From contig CM070592.1 of assembly GCA_036346355.1 (NCBI GenBank), positions 37,102,193 to 37,166,192 of the forward strand: a stretch of DNA of 64,000 nucleotides. Direction: 5' to 3'. Position 1 is the stretch's first letter. Each line of letters starts with the position of its first letter. Below are positions 38,675 to 52,100 of this stretch, piece by piece. The position numbers and the translations under genes were made by a program. Under the pieces are notes generated by a model that was given only the letters and a program-made list of their open reading frames with translations, searched no databases and was not told where the DNA came from. The DNA is from Rhipidocladum racemiflorum (taxonomy: Eukaryota; Streptophyta; Magnoliopsida; Poales; Poaceae).

Positions 38675-40213
38675 CCGGTGACTCGTCAGCCGCTGACTTG
38701 GCACCACGCCGCCGCCAAACAAGTACCCCAGCGAGCTGTACGATCCCCTTGTTTGCCCAACAAAGGCTAGTACATCACAACCGTAAACCCTAAAATCCTA
38801 ATCCTAAACCCTAAATCCTAAATCGCTAACCCTAAACCCCAAACCAGAAACCGTAAACCATAAAACCCTAAACCCCTAAACCCCAAACCATAAAATCGTA
38901 AAGGCAAAACCCTAAACCCCAAAAGGCACAACTCTAAACCCTAAAACTGTAAAACCTAAACCCTAACCACAAACCCCGACCAAAAACTGTAGATCATAAC
39001 CGTAAACCCTAAATCCCTAACCATAAACCCTAAACCTTAAGCAATAAACACCAAACCTTAATGCTAAACCCTAAAATCGTAAACCCTAAACGCTAACCCT
39101 AAACCATAAACAATAAAACACTAAACCCTAACAATTAAAACCTAAACCCTAATATGTCACCCTAAACACCAAACCTTAAACTCTAAACACCTAAAACAGA
39201 AATCCTAAAACCCTAAACCTTAAACCTAAACCGTAAACCATAAAACCCTAAATCCAAAACCGTAAACCTAACCATAAACCCTAAGTCTTAACCCTAAACT
39301 GTAAAACCTAAACCATAACAGCAAACCCCAACCCTAAACCATAAACCGTAACTGTAACCCTAAAACCCTAACCCTAAACCTAAACCTTAAACCATAAGTC
39401 TAAAGCCAAAACTCTAAACCCTAACCATCAACCCTAAAAACCATAACTCTAAACCCTAAAACAGTAAACCCTAAACCCTAACCGCAAAACCTAAATTCTA
39501 AACCCTAAACCGTAACCCTAAGCACAAAACCTTAAACTCTAGACACATAAAACCGAAATACTAAAGCCCTAAACACTTAACCCTAACCGCAAACCCTGAC
39601 CCAAAACCGTAGACTAACCATAAACCCTAAACCCTAAACCTTAAGCAATAAACACTAACCCTAAACAACAAACCCTAAAACCCTGACTCTAAACCCTAGG
39701 CCTAAACCGTATACACTAAAGCATAGCCCAAACCCTAAAACCTAAAACCCCATCCCTAAAGACTAAACCGGTGAGTTGTCAGCCGCTGACTTGGCGCCAT
39801 GCCGCCGCCAAACAAGTAGCCCAGCGAGCTCTACGATCCCCTTGTTTGCCCAACAAAAGCTAGTCAACCATAACTCTAAACCCTAAGCCCTAAACCTAAC
39901 CCTAAACCCTAAACCCTAAAAACCTGAACCTAAACCTCAAACCATAAAACCCTAAAGCCAATACCCTAAACCATAAACAATAAAACACTAAACCCTAAAA
40001 ATTAAAACCTAAACCCTAATCTGTAACCCTAAACACCAAACCTTAAACTCTAAACACCTACAACCGAAATCCTAAAACCCTAAACCTTAATCAATAAACA
40101 TTAACCCTAAACAACAAACACTAAAACCCTAACTCTAAACCCTAAGCCTAAACACTAAACACTAAAGCATAGCCCAAACCCTAAAACCTAAAACCCCATC
40201 CCTAAACCCTAAA
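38675..40213. repeat. Repeat II, shortened terminal copy
   Basis: B1 island 38675-38779 (tacatcaca tail), A island 39768-39872 (catgccgccgcc, ctagtcaacc), then the next B2 island after only 446 bp. This matches 21335-22993 almost feature for feature, so the four full copies of repeat II are bracketed by the same shortened unit on both sides. Confidence 0.82.
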
Positions 40214-43038
40214 CCGGTGACTCGTCAGCCGCTGACTTGGCACCACGCCGCCGCCAGACAAGTACCCCAGCGAGCTCTACGATCCCCTTGTTTGCCCAAC
40301 AAAGGCAAGTACATCATAACCGTAAACCCTGAAATCCTAATCCTAAACCCTAAATCCCAAATCGCTAACCCTAAAGCCCAAACCAAAACCGTAAACCATA
40401 AAACCCAAAATCCCTAAACCCCAAACCATAAAATCGTAAAGGCAAAACCCTAAACCCCAAAAGGCACAACTCTAAACCCTAAAACTGTAAAACATAAACC
40501 CTAACCACAAAACCCGACCCAAAAATGTAGATCATAACCGTAAACCCTAAATCCCTAACCGTAAACCCTAAACCTTAAGCAATAAACACCAAACCTTAAT
40601 GCTAAACCCTAAAATCGTAAACCCTAAACGCTAACCCTAAACCATAAACAATAAAACACTAAATCGTAACAATTAATTAATACCTAAACCCTTATATGTA
40701 ACCCTAAACACCAAGCCTTAAACTCTAAACACCTAAAACAGAAATCCTAAAACCTTAAACCTTAAACCTAAACCGTAAACCATAAAACCCTAAATCCAAA
40801 ACCCTAAACCCTAACCATAAACCTTAAGTCTTAACCCTAAACTGTAAAACCTAAACCATAACAGCAAACCCCAACCCTAAACCATAAACCGTAACTGTAA
40901 CCCTAAAACCCTAACCCTAAACCTAAACCTTAAACCATAAGTCTAAAGCCAAAACTCTAAACCCTAACCATCAACCCTAAAAACCATAACTCTAAACCCT
41001 AAAACTGTAAACCCTAAACCCTAACCGCAAAACCTAAATTCTAAACCCTAAACCGTAACCCTAAACACAAAACCTTAAACTCTAAACACATAAAACCGAA
41101 ATACTAAAGCCCTAAACACTTAACCCTAACCGTAAACCCCGACCCAAAACCGTAGACTAACCATAAACCCTAAACCCTAAACATTAAGCAATAAACACTA
41201 ACCCTAAACAACAAACCCTAAAACCCTAACTCTAAACCCTAGGCCTAAACCGTATACACTAAAGCATAGCCCAAACCCTAAAACCTAAAACCCCATTCTT
41301 AAAGCCTAAACCGGTGAGTTGTCAGCCGCTGACTTGGCGCCACGCCGCCGCCAAACAAGTAGCCCAGCGAGTTCTACGATCCCCTTGTTTGCCCAACAAA
41401 AGCTAGTACACCATAACTCTAAACTCTAAACCCTAAACCCTAACCCTAACCCTAAACCCTAAACCCAAAACCCTAAAACCCTAACCCTAAACCTAAACCT
41501 CAAACCATAAAACCCTAAAGCCAATACCCTAAACCCTAATCATCAACCCTAAAAACCATAACTCTAAACACTAAAGCTTAACCGCAAAACCTAAACCTTA
41601 AACCCCAAATCCGAAAACGTAACCCTAAACCATAACCGCAAACCCCGACCCAAACATGTAGATCATAACCGTAAACCCTAAATCCCTAACCCTAAACCCT
41701 AAACCTTAAGCAATAAACACCAAACCTTAACGCTAATCCCTAAAATCGTAAACCCTAAACGCTAACCCTAAACCCTAAAACCCTAACCCTAAACCTAAAC
41801 CTTAAACCATAATACCGTAAAGCCAAAACCCTAAACCCTAACCATCAACCCTAAACCCTAACCGCAAAAACCTAAACCCTAAACCCTAAACCCAAACCCT
41901 AAACACTAAACCCTAAACCCTAAATCCTAAAGCTAACCCTAAACCATAAACCCTAAACCCTAAAACCCTAACCCTAAACCTAAACCTCAAACCATAAAAC
42001 TCTAAATCCAATACCCTAAACCATAAAACCCAAAACCCAAAACCCTAAACCATATAACTCTAAACCCTAAAACTGTAAACCCTAAACACTAACCGCAAAA
42101 CCTAAACCTTAAACCCTAAATCCTAAACCGTAACCCTAAACCCTAACCACAAACCCCGACCCAAAACTGTAGATCATAACCGTAAACCCTAAATCCCTAA
42201 CCCTAAACCCTAAACCTTAAGCAATAAATACCAAATCTTAACGCCAAACCCTAAAATCGTAAACCCTAAACGCTAACACTAAACCCTAAAACCCAAACCC
42301 TAAACCTAAACCTTAAACCATAAAACCGTAAAGCCAAAACCCTAAACCCTAACCGCAAAACCTAAACCCTAAACCCTAAACACTAACCCTAAACACTAAA
42401 CCCTAAACCCTAAAGCCATAAACCGTAAACCTAAACCCTAACCGCAAACCCTAAATCCCTAACCCTAAACCCTAAACCTTAAGCAATAAACACCAACCCT
42501 TAACGCTAAACCCTAAAATCGTAAACCCTAAACGCTAACCCTAAACCCTAAACCCTAAACCTTAAGCAATAAACATTAACCCTAAACAACAAACCCTAAG
42601 ACCCTAACTCTAAACCCTAAGCCTAAACACTAAACTCTAAAGCATAGCCCAAACCCTAAAACCTAAAACCCCATCCCTAAAGCCTAAACCGGTGACTCGT
42701 CAGCCGCTGACTTGGCACCACGCCGCCGCCAAACAAGTACCCCAGCGAGCTGTACGATCCCCTTGTTTGCCCAACAAAGGCTAGTACATCACAACCGTAA
42801 ACCCTAAAATCCTAATCCTAAACCCTAAATCCTAAATCGCTAACCCTAAACCCCAAACCAGAAACCGTAAACCATAAAACCCTAAACCCCTAAACCCCAA
42901 AAGGCACAACTCTAACCCTAAACCCTAAACCCTAAACAACAAACACTAAAACCCTAACTCTAAACCCTAAGCATAAACACTAAACACTAAAGCATAGCCC
43001 AAACCCTAAAACCTAAAACCCCATCCCTAAACCCTAAA
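40214..43038. repeat. Higher-order repeat III, copy a
   Basis: Islands B2 40214-40318, A 41311-41415, B1 42689-42793. Offset to copy b is 2,825 bp for each of the first two islands. It has an aattaattaa variant near 40670 shared only with copy b near 43497. After the B1 island the monomer is cut short (about 245 bp, ending ggcacaactctaaccc). The 66-codon frame at 40217-40417 and its twin at 43042-43242 are the same repeat read through, not genes. Confidence 0.85.
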
Positions 43039-44315
43039 CCGGTGACTCGTCAGCCGCTGACTTGGCACCACGCCGCCGCCAGACAAGTACCCCAGCGAGC
43101 TCTACGATCCCCTTGTTTGCCCAACAAAGGCAAGTACATCATAACCGTAAACCCTAAAATCCTAATCCTAAACCCTAAATCCCAAATCGCTAACCCTAAA
43201 GCCCAAACCAAAACCGTAAACCATAAAACCCAAAATCCCTAAACCCCAAACCATAAAATCGTAAAGGCAAAACCCTAAACCCCAAAAGGCACAACTCTAA
43301 ACCCTAAAACTGTAAAACCTAAACCCTAACCACAAAACCCGACCCAAAAATGTAGATCATAACCGTAAACCCTAAATCCCTAACCGTAAACCCTAAACCT
43401 TAAGCAATAAACACTAAACCTTAATGCTAAACCCTAAAATCGTAAACCCTAAACGCTAACCCTAAACCATAAACAATAAAACACTAAACCGTAACAATTA
43501 ATTAAAACCTAAACCCTTATATGTAACCCTAAACACCAAACCTTAAACTCTAAACACCTAAAACAGAAATCCTAAAACCTTAAACCTTAAACCTAAACCG
43601 TAAACCATAAAACCCTAAATCCAAAACCCTAAACCCTAACCATAAACCCTAAGTCTTAACCCTAAACTGTAAAACCTAAACCATAACAGCAAACCCCAAC
43701 CCTAAACCATAAACCGTAACTGTAACCCTAAAACCCTAACCCTAAACCTAAACCTTAAACCATAAGTCTAAAGCCAAAACTCTAAACCCTAACCATCAAC
43801 CCTAAAAACCATAACTCTAAACCCTAAAACTGTAAACCCTAAACCCTAACCGCAAAACCTAAATTCTAAACCCTAAACCGTAACCCTAAACACAAAACCT
43901 TAAACTCTAAACACATAAAACCGAAATACTAAAGCCCTAAACACTTAACCCTAACCGCAAACCCCGACCCAAAACCGTAGACTAACCATAAACCCTAAAC
44001 CCTAAACCTTAAGCAATAAACACTAACCCTAAACTACAAACCCTAAAACCCTAACTCTAAACCCTAGGCCTAAACCGTATACACTAAAGCATAGCCCAAA
44101 CCCTAAAACCTAAAACCCCATTCTTAAAGCCTAAACCGGTGAGTTGTCAGCCGCTGACTTGGCGCCACGCCGCCGCCAAACAAGTAGCCCAGCGAGTTCT
44201 ACGATCCCCTTGTTTGCCCAACAAAAGCTAGCACACCATAACTCTAAACCCTAAACCCTAACCCTAACCCTAAACCCTAAACCCAAAACCCTAAAACCCT
44301 AACCCTAAACCTAAA

Positions 44316-44428
44316 CCTCAAACCATAAAACTCTACCTAAACCCTAAACCCTAAAACCCTAAACCCTAAAACCCTAAAACCCTAAAACCCTAAACCCTAA
44401 ACCCTAAACCTCAAACCATAAAACTCTA
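44316..44428. repeat. 93-bp duplication with CCCTAAAA-rich filler
   Basis: The 20-base phrase starting cctcaaaccataaaa and ending ctcta occurs at 44316-44335 and 44409-44428. Between them lies a mix of CCCTAAA and CCCTAAAA units. This looks like replication slippage or unequal exchange with short repeat expansion. Confidence 0.8.
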
Positions 44429-44836
44429 AAGCCAATACCCTAAACCCTAATCATCAACCCTAAAAACCATAACTCTAAACACTAAAATTGTAAACACTAA
44501 AGCTTAACCGCAAAACCTAAACCTTAAACCCCAAATCCGAAAACGTAACCCTAAACCATAACCGCAAACCCCGACCCAAACATGTAGATCATAACCGTAA
44601 ATCCTAAATCCCTAACCCTAAACCCTAAACCTTAAGCAATAAACACCAAACCTTAACGCTAATCCCTAAAATCGTAAACCCTAAACGCTAACCCTAAACC
44701 CTAAAACCCTAACCCTAAACCTAAACCTTAAACCATAATACCGTAAAGCCAAAACCCTAAACCCTAACCATCAACCCTAAACCCTAACCGCAAAAACCTA
44801 AACCCTAAACCCTAAACCCAAACCCTAAACACTAAA

Positions 44837-44947
44837 CCCTAAACCCTAAACCCTAAACCCTAAACCCTAAACCCTAAACCCTAAACCCTAAACCCTAAAC
44901 CCTAAACCCTAAACCCTAAACCCTAAACCCTAAACCCTAAACCCTAA
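44837..44947. repeat. Longest perfect CCCTAAA array (15 units plus 6 bp)
   Basis: 111 bp of uninterrupted canonical repeat, the cleanest telomeric stretch in the window although it lies 45 kb in. The flanks repeat each other: aaaaacctaaaccctaaaccctaaaccc before it and, after a ccgaaaa variant, the same phrase again. It therefore expanded or was inserted inside a monomer. The other strand would be (TTTAGGG)n and could form G-quadruplexes. Confidence 0.95.
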
Positions 44948-45789
44948 CCGAAAAAACCTAAACCCTAAACCCTAAACCCAAACCCTAAACACTAAACCCT
45001 AAACCCTAAATCCTAAAGCTAATCCTAAACCATAAACCCTAAACCCTAAAACCCTAACCCTAAACCTAAACCTCAAACCATAAAACTCTAAAGCCAATAC
45101 CCTAAAACCCTAACCCTAAACACTAACCGCAAAACCTAAACCTTAAACCCTAAATCCTAAACCGTAACCCTAAACCCTAACCGCAAACCCCGACCCAAAA
45201 CTGTAGATCATAACCGTAAACCCTAAATCCCTAACCCTAAACCCTAAACCTTAAGCAATAAATACCAAACCTTAACGCCAAACCCTAAAATCGTAAACCC
45301 TACACGCTAACACTAAATCCTAAAACCCAAACCCTAAACCTAAACCTTAAACCATAAAACCGTAAATCCAAAACCCTAAACCCTAACCATCAACCCTAAA
45401 CCCTAACCGCAAAACCTAAACCCTAAACCCTAAACCCTAACCCTAAACACTAAACCCTAAACCCTAAAGCCATAAACCGTAACCCTAAACCCTAACAGCA
45501 AACCCTGACCCAAAATCAGAGATCATAAATCAGAACCCTAAATCCCTAACCCAAAACCCTAAACCCTAAACCCTAAGCAATAAACACCAACCCTTAACGC
45601 TAAACCCTAAAATCGTAAACCCTAAACGCTAACCCTAAACCCTAAACCCTAAACCCTAAACTTTAAGCAATAAACATTAACCCTAAACAACAAACCCTAA
45701 AACCCTAACTCTAAACCCTAAGCCTAAACACTAAACTCTAAAGCATAGCCCAAACCCTAAAACCTAAAACCCCATCCCTAAAGCCTAAA

Positions 45790-45894
45790 CCGGTGACTCG
45801 TCAGCCGCTGACTTGGCACCACGCCGCCGCCAAACAAGTACTCAAATGAGTCAGACGATCCCCTTGTTTGCCCAACAAAGGCTAGTACATCACA
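45790..45894. repeat. Damaged type B island
   Basis: The 5' half is intact B; the 3' half reads agtactcaaatgagtcagacgatcccc, the same replacement as at 27920 although the two islands lie 18 kb apart. Confidence 0.83.
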
Positions 45895-46883
45895 ACCGTA
45901 AACCCTAAAATCCTAATCCTAAACCCTAAATCCTAAATCGCTAACCCTAAACCCCAAACCAGAAACCGTAAACCATAAAACCCTAAACCCCTAAACCCCA
46001 AACCATAAAATCGTAAAGGCAAAACCCTAAACCCCAAAAGGCACAACTCTAAACCCTAAAATTGTAAAACCTAAACCCTAACCACAAACCCCGACCAAAA
46101 ACTGTTGATCATAACCGTAAACCCTAAATCCCTAACCATAAACCCTAAACCTTAAGCAATAAACACCAAACCTTAATGCTAAACCCTAAAATTGTAAACC
46201 CTAAACGCTAATCCTAAACCATAAACAATAAAACACTAAACCCTAACAATTAAAACCTAAACCCTAATATGTAACCCTAAACACCAAACCTTAAACTCTA
46301 AACACCTAAAACAGAAATCCTAAAACCCTAAACCTTAAACCTAAACCGTAAACCATAAAACCCTAAATCCAAAACCGTAAACCTAACCATAAACCCTAAG
46401 TCTTAACCCTAAATCAGAAACCTAAACCATAACAAAGAAACCCCAACCCTAAACCATAAACCGTGAATCAGAACCCTAAAACCCTAACCCTAAACCTAAA
46501 CCTTAAACCATAAGTCTAAAGCCAAAACTCTAAACCCTAACCATCAACCCTAAAAACCATAACTCTAAACCCTAAAACAGTAAACCCTAAACCCTAACCG
46601 CAAAACCTAAATTCTAAACCCTAAACCGTAACCCTAAACACAAAACCTTAAACTCTAAACACATAAAACCGAAATACTAAAGCCCTAAACACTTAACCCT
46701 AACCGCAAACCCCGACCCAAAACCGTAGACTAACCATAAACCCTAAACCCTAAACCTTAAGCAATAAACACTAACCCTAAACAACAAACCCTAAAACCCT
46801 GACTCTAAACCCTAGGCCTAAACCGTATACACTAAAGCATAGCCCAAACCCTAAAACCTAAAACCCCATCCTTAAAGCCTAAA

Positions 46884-46984
46884 CCAGGTGAGTTGTCAAT
46901 CACGACTTACGCCACGCCGCCAAACAAGTAGCCCAGCGAGTTCTACGATCCCCTTGTTTGCCCAACAAAAGCTAGTACACCATA
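46884..46984. repeat. Damaged type A island
   Basis: Starts ccaggtgag with an extra a. The centre reads ttgtcaatcacgacttacgccacgccgcc, without palindrome or ggcgcc. Confidence 0.83.
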
Positions 46985-49076
46985 ACTCTAAACCCTAAAC
47001 CCTAAACCCTAACCCTAACCCTAACCCTAAACCCTAAACCCTAAACCCTAAAACCCTAACCCTAACCCTAAACCTACACCTCAAACCATAAACCCTAAAG
47101 CCAAGACCCTAAACCCTAATCAGCAACCCTAAAAGCCATAACTCTAAGCCCTAAAATTGTAAACCCTAAAGCCTAACCGCAAAACCTAAACCTTAAACCC
47201 AAAATCCGAAAACGTAACCCTAAACCATAACCGCAAACCCCGACCTAAACCTGTAGATCATAACTGTAAATCCTAAATCCCTAACCCTAAACCCTAAACC
47301 TTAAGCAATAAACACCAAACCTTAACGCTAATCCCTAAAATCGTAAACCCTAAACGCTAACCCTAAACCCTAAAACCCTAACCATAAACCTAAACCTTAA
47401 ACCATACTACCGTAAAGCCAAAACCCTAAATACTAACCATCAACCCTAAACCCTAACCGCAAAAACCTAAACCCTAAACCCTAAACCCAAACCCTAAACA
47501 CTAAACCCTAAACCCTAAATCCTAAAGCTAACCCTAAACCCTAAAACCCTAACACTAAACCTAAACCTCAAACCATAAAACCCTAAAGCCAATACCCTAA
47601 ACCCTAAAACCCTAAACCCTAAACCCTAAACCCTAAACCCTAAACCCTAACCCTAAAACACTAAACCCTAAACCCTAAACCCTAAACCCTAAAGCCATAA
47701 ACCGTAACCCTAAACCCTAAACCGTAACCCTAAACCCTAACCGCAAACCCCGACCCAAAATCAGAGATCATAAATCAGTAACCCTAAATCCCTAACCCTA
47801 AACCCTAAACCTTAAGCAATAAACACCAACCCTTAGCGCTAAACCCTAAAATCATAAACCCTAAACGCTAACCCTAAACCCTAAACCCTAAACCATAAAC
47901 CATAAACCTTAAACCATAAGTCTAAAGCCAAAACTCTAAACCCTAACCATCAACCCTAAAAACCATAATCAGAAACCCTAAAATCAAACCCTAAACCCTA
48001 ACCGCAAAACCTAAATTCTAAACCCTAAACCGTAACCCTAAACACAAAACCTTAAACTCTAAACACATAAAACCGAAATACTAAAGCCCTAAACACTTAA
48101 ACCTAACCGCAAACCCCGACCCAAAACCGTAGACTAACCATAAACCCTAAACCCTAAACCTTAAGCAATAAACACTAACCCTAAACAACAAACCCTAAAA
48201 CCCTGACTCTAAACCCTAGGCCTAAACCGTATACACTAAAGCATAGCCCAAACCCTAAAACCTAAAACCCCATCCCTAAAGCCTAAACTGTGACTCGTCA
48301 CCACGACTTGGCACCACGCCGCCGCCAAACAAGTACCCCAGCGAGCTCTACGATCCCCTTGTTTGCACAACAAAGGCTAGTACATCATAACAGTAAACCA
48401 TAAAATCCTAATCCTAAACCCTAAATCCTAAATCGCTATCCCTAAACCCCACACCAGAAACCGTTTACCATAAAACCCTAAACCCCTAAACCCCAAACCA
48501 TAAAATCGTAAAGGCAAAACCTAAACCCCAAAAGGCACAACTCTAAACCCTAAAATCAGAAACCTAAACCCTAACCACAAACCCCGACCCAAAACTGTAG
48601 ATCATAACCGTAAACCCTAAATCCCTAACCATAAACCATAAACCTTAAGCAATAAACACCAAACCTTAATGCTAAACCCTAAAATCGGAAACCCTAAACG
48701 CTAACCCTAAACCATAAACAATAAAACACTAAACCCTAACAATTAAAACCTAAACCCTAATATGTAACCCTAAACACCAAACCTTAAACTCTAAACACCT
48801 AAAACAGAAATCCTAAAACCCTAAACCTTAAACCTAAACCGTAAACTATAAAACCCTAAATCCAAAACCGTAAACCTAACCACAAACCCTAAGTCTTAAC
48901 CCTAAACTGTAAAACCTAAACCATAACAGCAAACCCCAACCCTAAACCATAAACCGTAACTGTAACCCTACAACCCTAACCCTAAACCTAAACCTTAAAC
49001 CATAAGTCTAAAGCCAAAACTCTAAACCCTAACCATCAACCCTAAAAACCATAACTCTAAACCCTAAAACAGTAAA

Positions 49077-49181
49077 CCCTAAACCCTAAACCCTAAACCC
49101 TAAACCCTAAACCCTAAACCCTAAGTACCCCAGCGAGCTGTACGATCCCCTTGTTTGCCCAACAAAGGCTAGTACATCACA
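49077..49181. repeat. CCCTAAA run joined to a truncated B1 island
   Basis: Six perfect CCCTAAA units plus ccctaa (49077-49124) run directly into gtaccccagcgagctg, the 3' half of a B1 island (49125-49181). The island's 5' half and the end of the preceding monomer are missing. The same join occurs at 55112-55202 with two fewer units. Confidence 0.9.
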
Positions 49182-52100
49182 ACCGTAAACCCTAAAATCC
49201 TAATCCTAAACCCTAAATCCTAAATCGCTAACCCTAAACCCCAAACCAGAAACCGTAAACCATAAATCCCTAAACCCCTAAACCCCAAACCATAAAATCG
49301 TAAAGGCAAAACCCTAAACCCCAAAAGGCACAACTCTAAACCCTAAAACTGTAAAACCTAAACCCTAACCACAAACCCCGACCAAAAATCAGAGATCATA
49401 AATCAGAACCCTAAATCCCTAACCATAAACCCTAAACCTTAAGCAATAAACACCAAACCTTAATGCTAAACCCTAAAATCGTAAACCCTAAACGCTAACC
49501 CTAAACCATAAACAATAAAACACTAAACCCTCACAATTAAAACCTAAACCCTAATATGTAACCCTAAACACCAAACCTTAAACTCTAAACACCTAAAACA
49601 GAAATCCTAAAACCCTAAACCTTAAACCTAAACCGTAAACCATAAAACCCTAAATCCAAAACCGTAAACCTAACCATAAACCCTAAGTCTTAACCCTAAA
49701 CTGTAAAACCTAAACCATAACAAAGAAACCCCAACCCTAAACCATAAACCGTGAATCAGTAACACTAAAACCCTAACCCTAAACCTAAACCTTAAACCAT
49801 AAGTCTAAAGCCAAAACTCTAAACCCTAACCATCAACCCTAAAAACCATAACTCTAAACCCTAAAACAGTAAACCCTAAACCCTAACCGCAAAACCTAAA
49901 TTCTAAACCCTAAACCGTAACCCTAAACACAAAACCTTAAACTCTAAACACATAAAACCGAAATACTAAAGCCCTAAACACTTAACCCTAACCGCAAACC
50001 CCGACCCAAAACCGTAGACTAACCATAAACCCTAAACCCTAAACCTTAAGCAATAAACACTAACCCTAAACAACAAACCCTAAAACCCTGACTCTAAACC
50101 CTAGGCCTAAACCGTATACACTAAAGCATAGCCCAAACCCTAAAACCTAAAACCCCATCCTTAAAGCCTAAACCGGTGAGTTGTCAGCCGCTGACTTGGC
50201 GCCACGCCGCCGCCAAACAAGTAGCCCAGCGAGTTCTACGATCCCCTTGTTTGCCCAACAAAAGCTAGTACACCATAACTCTAAACCCTAAACCCTAAAC
50301 CCTAACCCTAACCCTAAACCCTAAACCCTAAACCCTAAAACCCTAACCCTAACCCTAAACCTACACCTCAAACCATAAACCCTAAAGCCAATACCCTAAA
50401 CCCTAATCATCAACCCTAAAAACCATAACTCTAAACCCTAAAGCCTAACCGCAAAACCTAAACCTTAAACCCCAAATCCGAAAACGTAACCCTAAACCAT
50501 AACCGCAAACCCCGACCTAAACCTGTAGATCATAACTGTAAATCCTAAATTCCTAACCATAAACCCTAAACCTTAAGCAATAAACACCAAACCTTAACGC
50601 TAATCCCTAAAATCGTAAACCCTAAACGCTAACCCTAAACCCTAAAACCCTAATCATAAACCTAAACCTTAAACCATAATACCGTAAAGCCAAAACCCTA
50701 AATCCTAACCATCAACCCTAAACCCTAACCGCAAAAACCTAAACCCTAAACCCTAAACCCAAACCCTAAACACTAAACCCTAAGCCCTAAATCCTAAAGC
50801 TAACCCTAAACCCTAAAACCCTAACACTAAACCTAAACCTCAAACCATAAAACCCTAAAGCCAATACCCTAAACCATAAAACCCTAAACCCTAAACCCTA
50901 AACCCTAAACCCTAAACCCTAACCCTAAAACACTAAACCCTAAACCCTAAACCCTAAACCCTAAAGCCATAAACCGTAACCCTAAACCCTAAACCGTAAC
51001 CCTAAACCCTAACCGCAAACCCCGACCCAAAACTGTAGATCATAACCGTAAACCCTAAATCCCTAACCCTAAACCCTAAACCTTAAGCAGTAAACACCAA
51101 CCCTTAACGCTAAACCCTAAAATCATAAACCCTAAACGCTAACCCTAAACCCTAAACCCTAAACCATAAACCATAAACCTTAAACCATAAGTCTAAAGCC
51201 AAAACTCTAAACCCTAACCATCAACCCTAAAAACCATAACTCTAAACCCTAAAACTGTAAACCCTAAACCCTAACCGCAAAACCTAAATTCTAAACCCTA
51301 AACCGTAACCCTAAACACAAAACCTTAAACTCTAAACACATAAAACCGAAATACTAAAGCCCTAAACACTTAAACCTAACCGCAAACCCCGACCCAAAAC
51401 CGTAGACTAACCATAAACCCTAAACCCTAAACCTTAAGCAATAAACAATAACCCTAAACAACAAACCCTAAAACCCTGACTCTAAACCCTAGGCCTAAAC
51501 CGTATACACTAAAGCATAGCCCAAACCCTAAAACCTAAAACCCCATCCTTAAAGCCTAAACCGGTGAGTTGTCAGCCGCTGACTTGGCACCACGCCGCCG
51601 GCAAACAAGTAGCCCAGCGAGTTCTACGATCCCCTTGTTTGCCCAACAAAAGCTAGTACACCATAACTCTAAACCCTAAACCCTAACCCTAACCCTAACC
51701 CTAAACCCTAAACCCTAAACCCTAAAACCCTAACCCTAACCCTAAACCTACACCTCAAACCATAAACCCTAAAGCCAATACCCTAAACCCTAATCATCAA
51801 CCCTAAAAACCATAACTCTAAACCCTAAAGCCTAACCGCAAAACCTAAACCTTAAACCCAAAATCCGAAAACGTAACCCTAAACCATAACCGCAAACCCC
51901 GACCTAAACCTGTAGATCATAACTGTAAATCCTAAATCCCTAACCCTAAACCCTAAACCTTAAGCAATAAACACCAAACCTTAACGCTAATCCCTAAAAT
52001 CGTAAACCCTAAACGCTAACCCTAAACCCTAAAACCCTAACCATAAACCTAAACCTTAAACCATAATACCGTAAAGCCAAAACCCTAAATCCTAACCATC

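Larger units (their letters stand above)
43039..45789. repeat. Higher-order repeat III, copy b
   Basis: Islands B2 43039-43143 and A 44136-44240 (agctagcacacc variant). Compared with copy a it has gained a 93-bp duplication near 44316 and a perfect CCCTAAA array at 44837-44947, and it has lost part of the monomer that follows. Confidence 0.83.
45790..48287. repeat. B-A unit between repeats III and IV, heavily word-replaced
   Basis: Islands 45790-45894 (B, damaged) and 46884-46984 (A, damaged). Replaced words are dense: aaatcagaaacc near 46410, acaaagaaacccc near 46430, gtgaatcagaacc near 46466, aaaatcagagatcataaatcag near 47758, cataatcagaaacc near 47967. Around 47610-47700 CCCTAAA units join an A monomer to sequence (ccataaaccataaacc, then gtctaaagcc) normally found in the second half of a B monomer. 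Confidence 0.8.

Noticed and set aside
40217..43242. Twin 66-codon frames at 40217-40417 and 43042-43242
   Set aside because: Near-identical because they are the same position of duplicated repeat III; the peptide is island plus telomeric read-through, and equivalent B islands elsewhere are interrupted.
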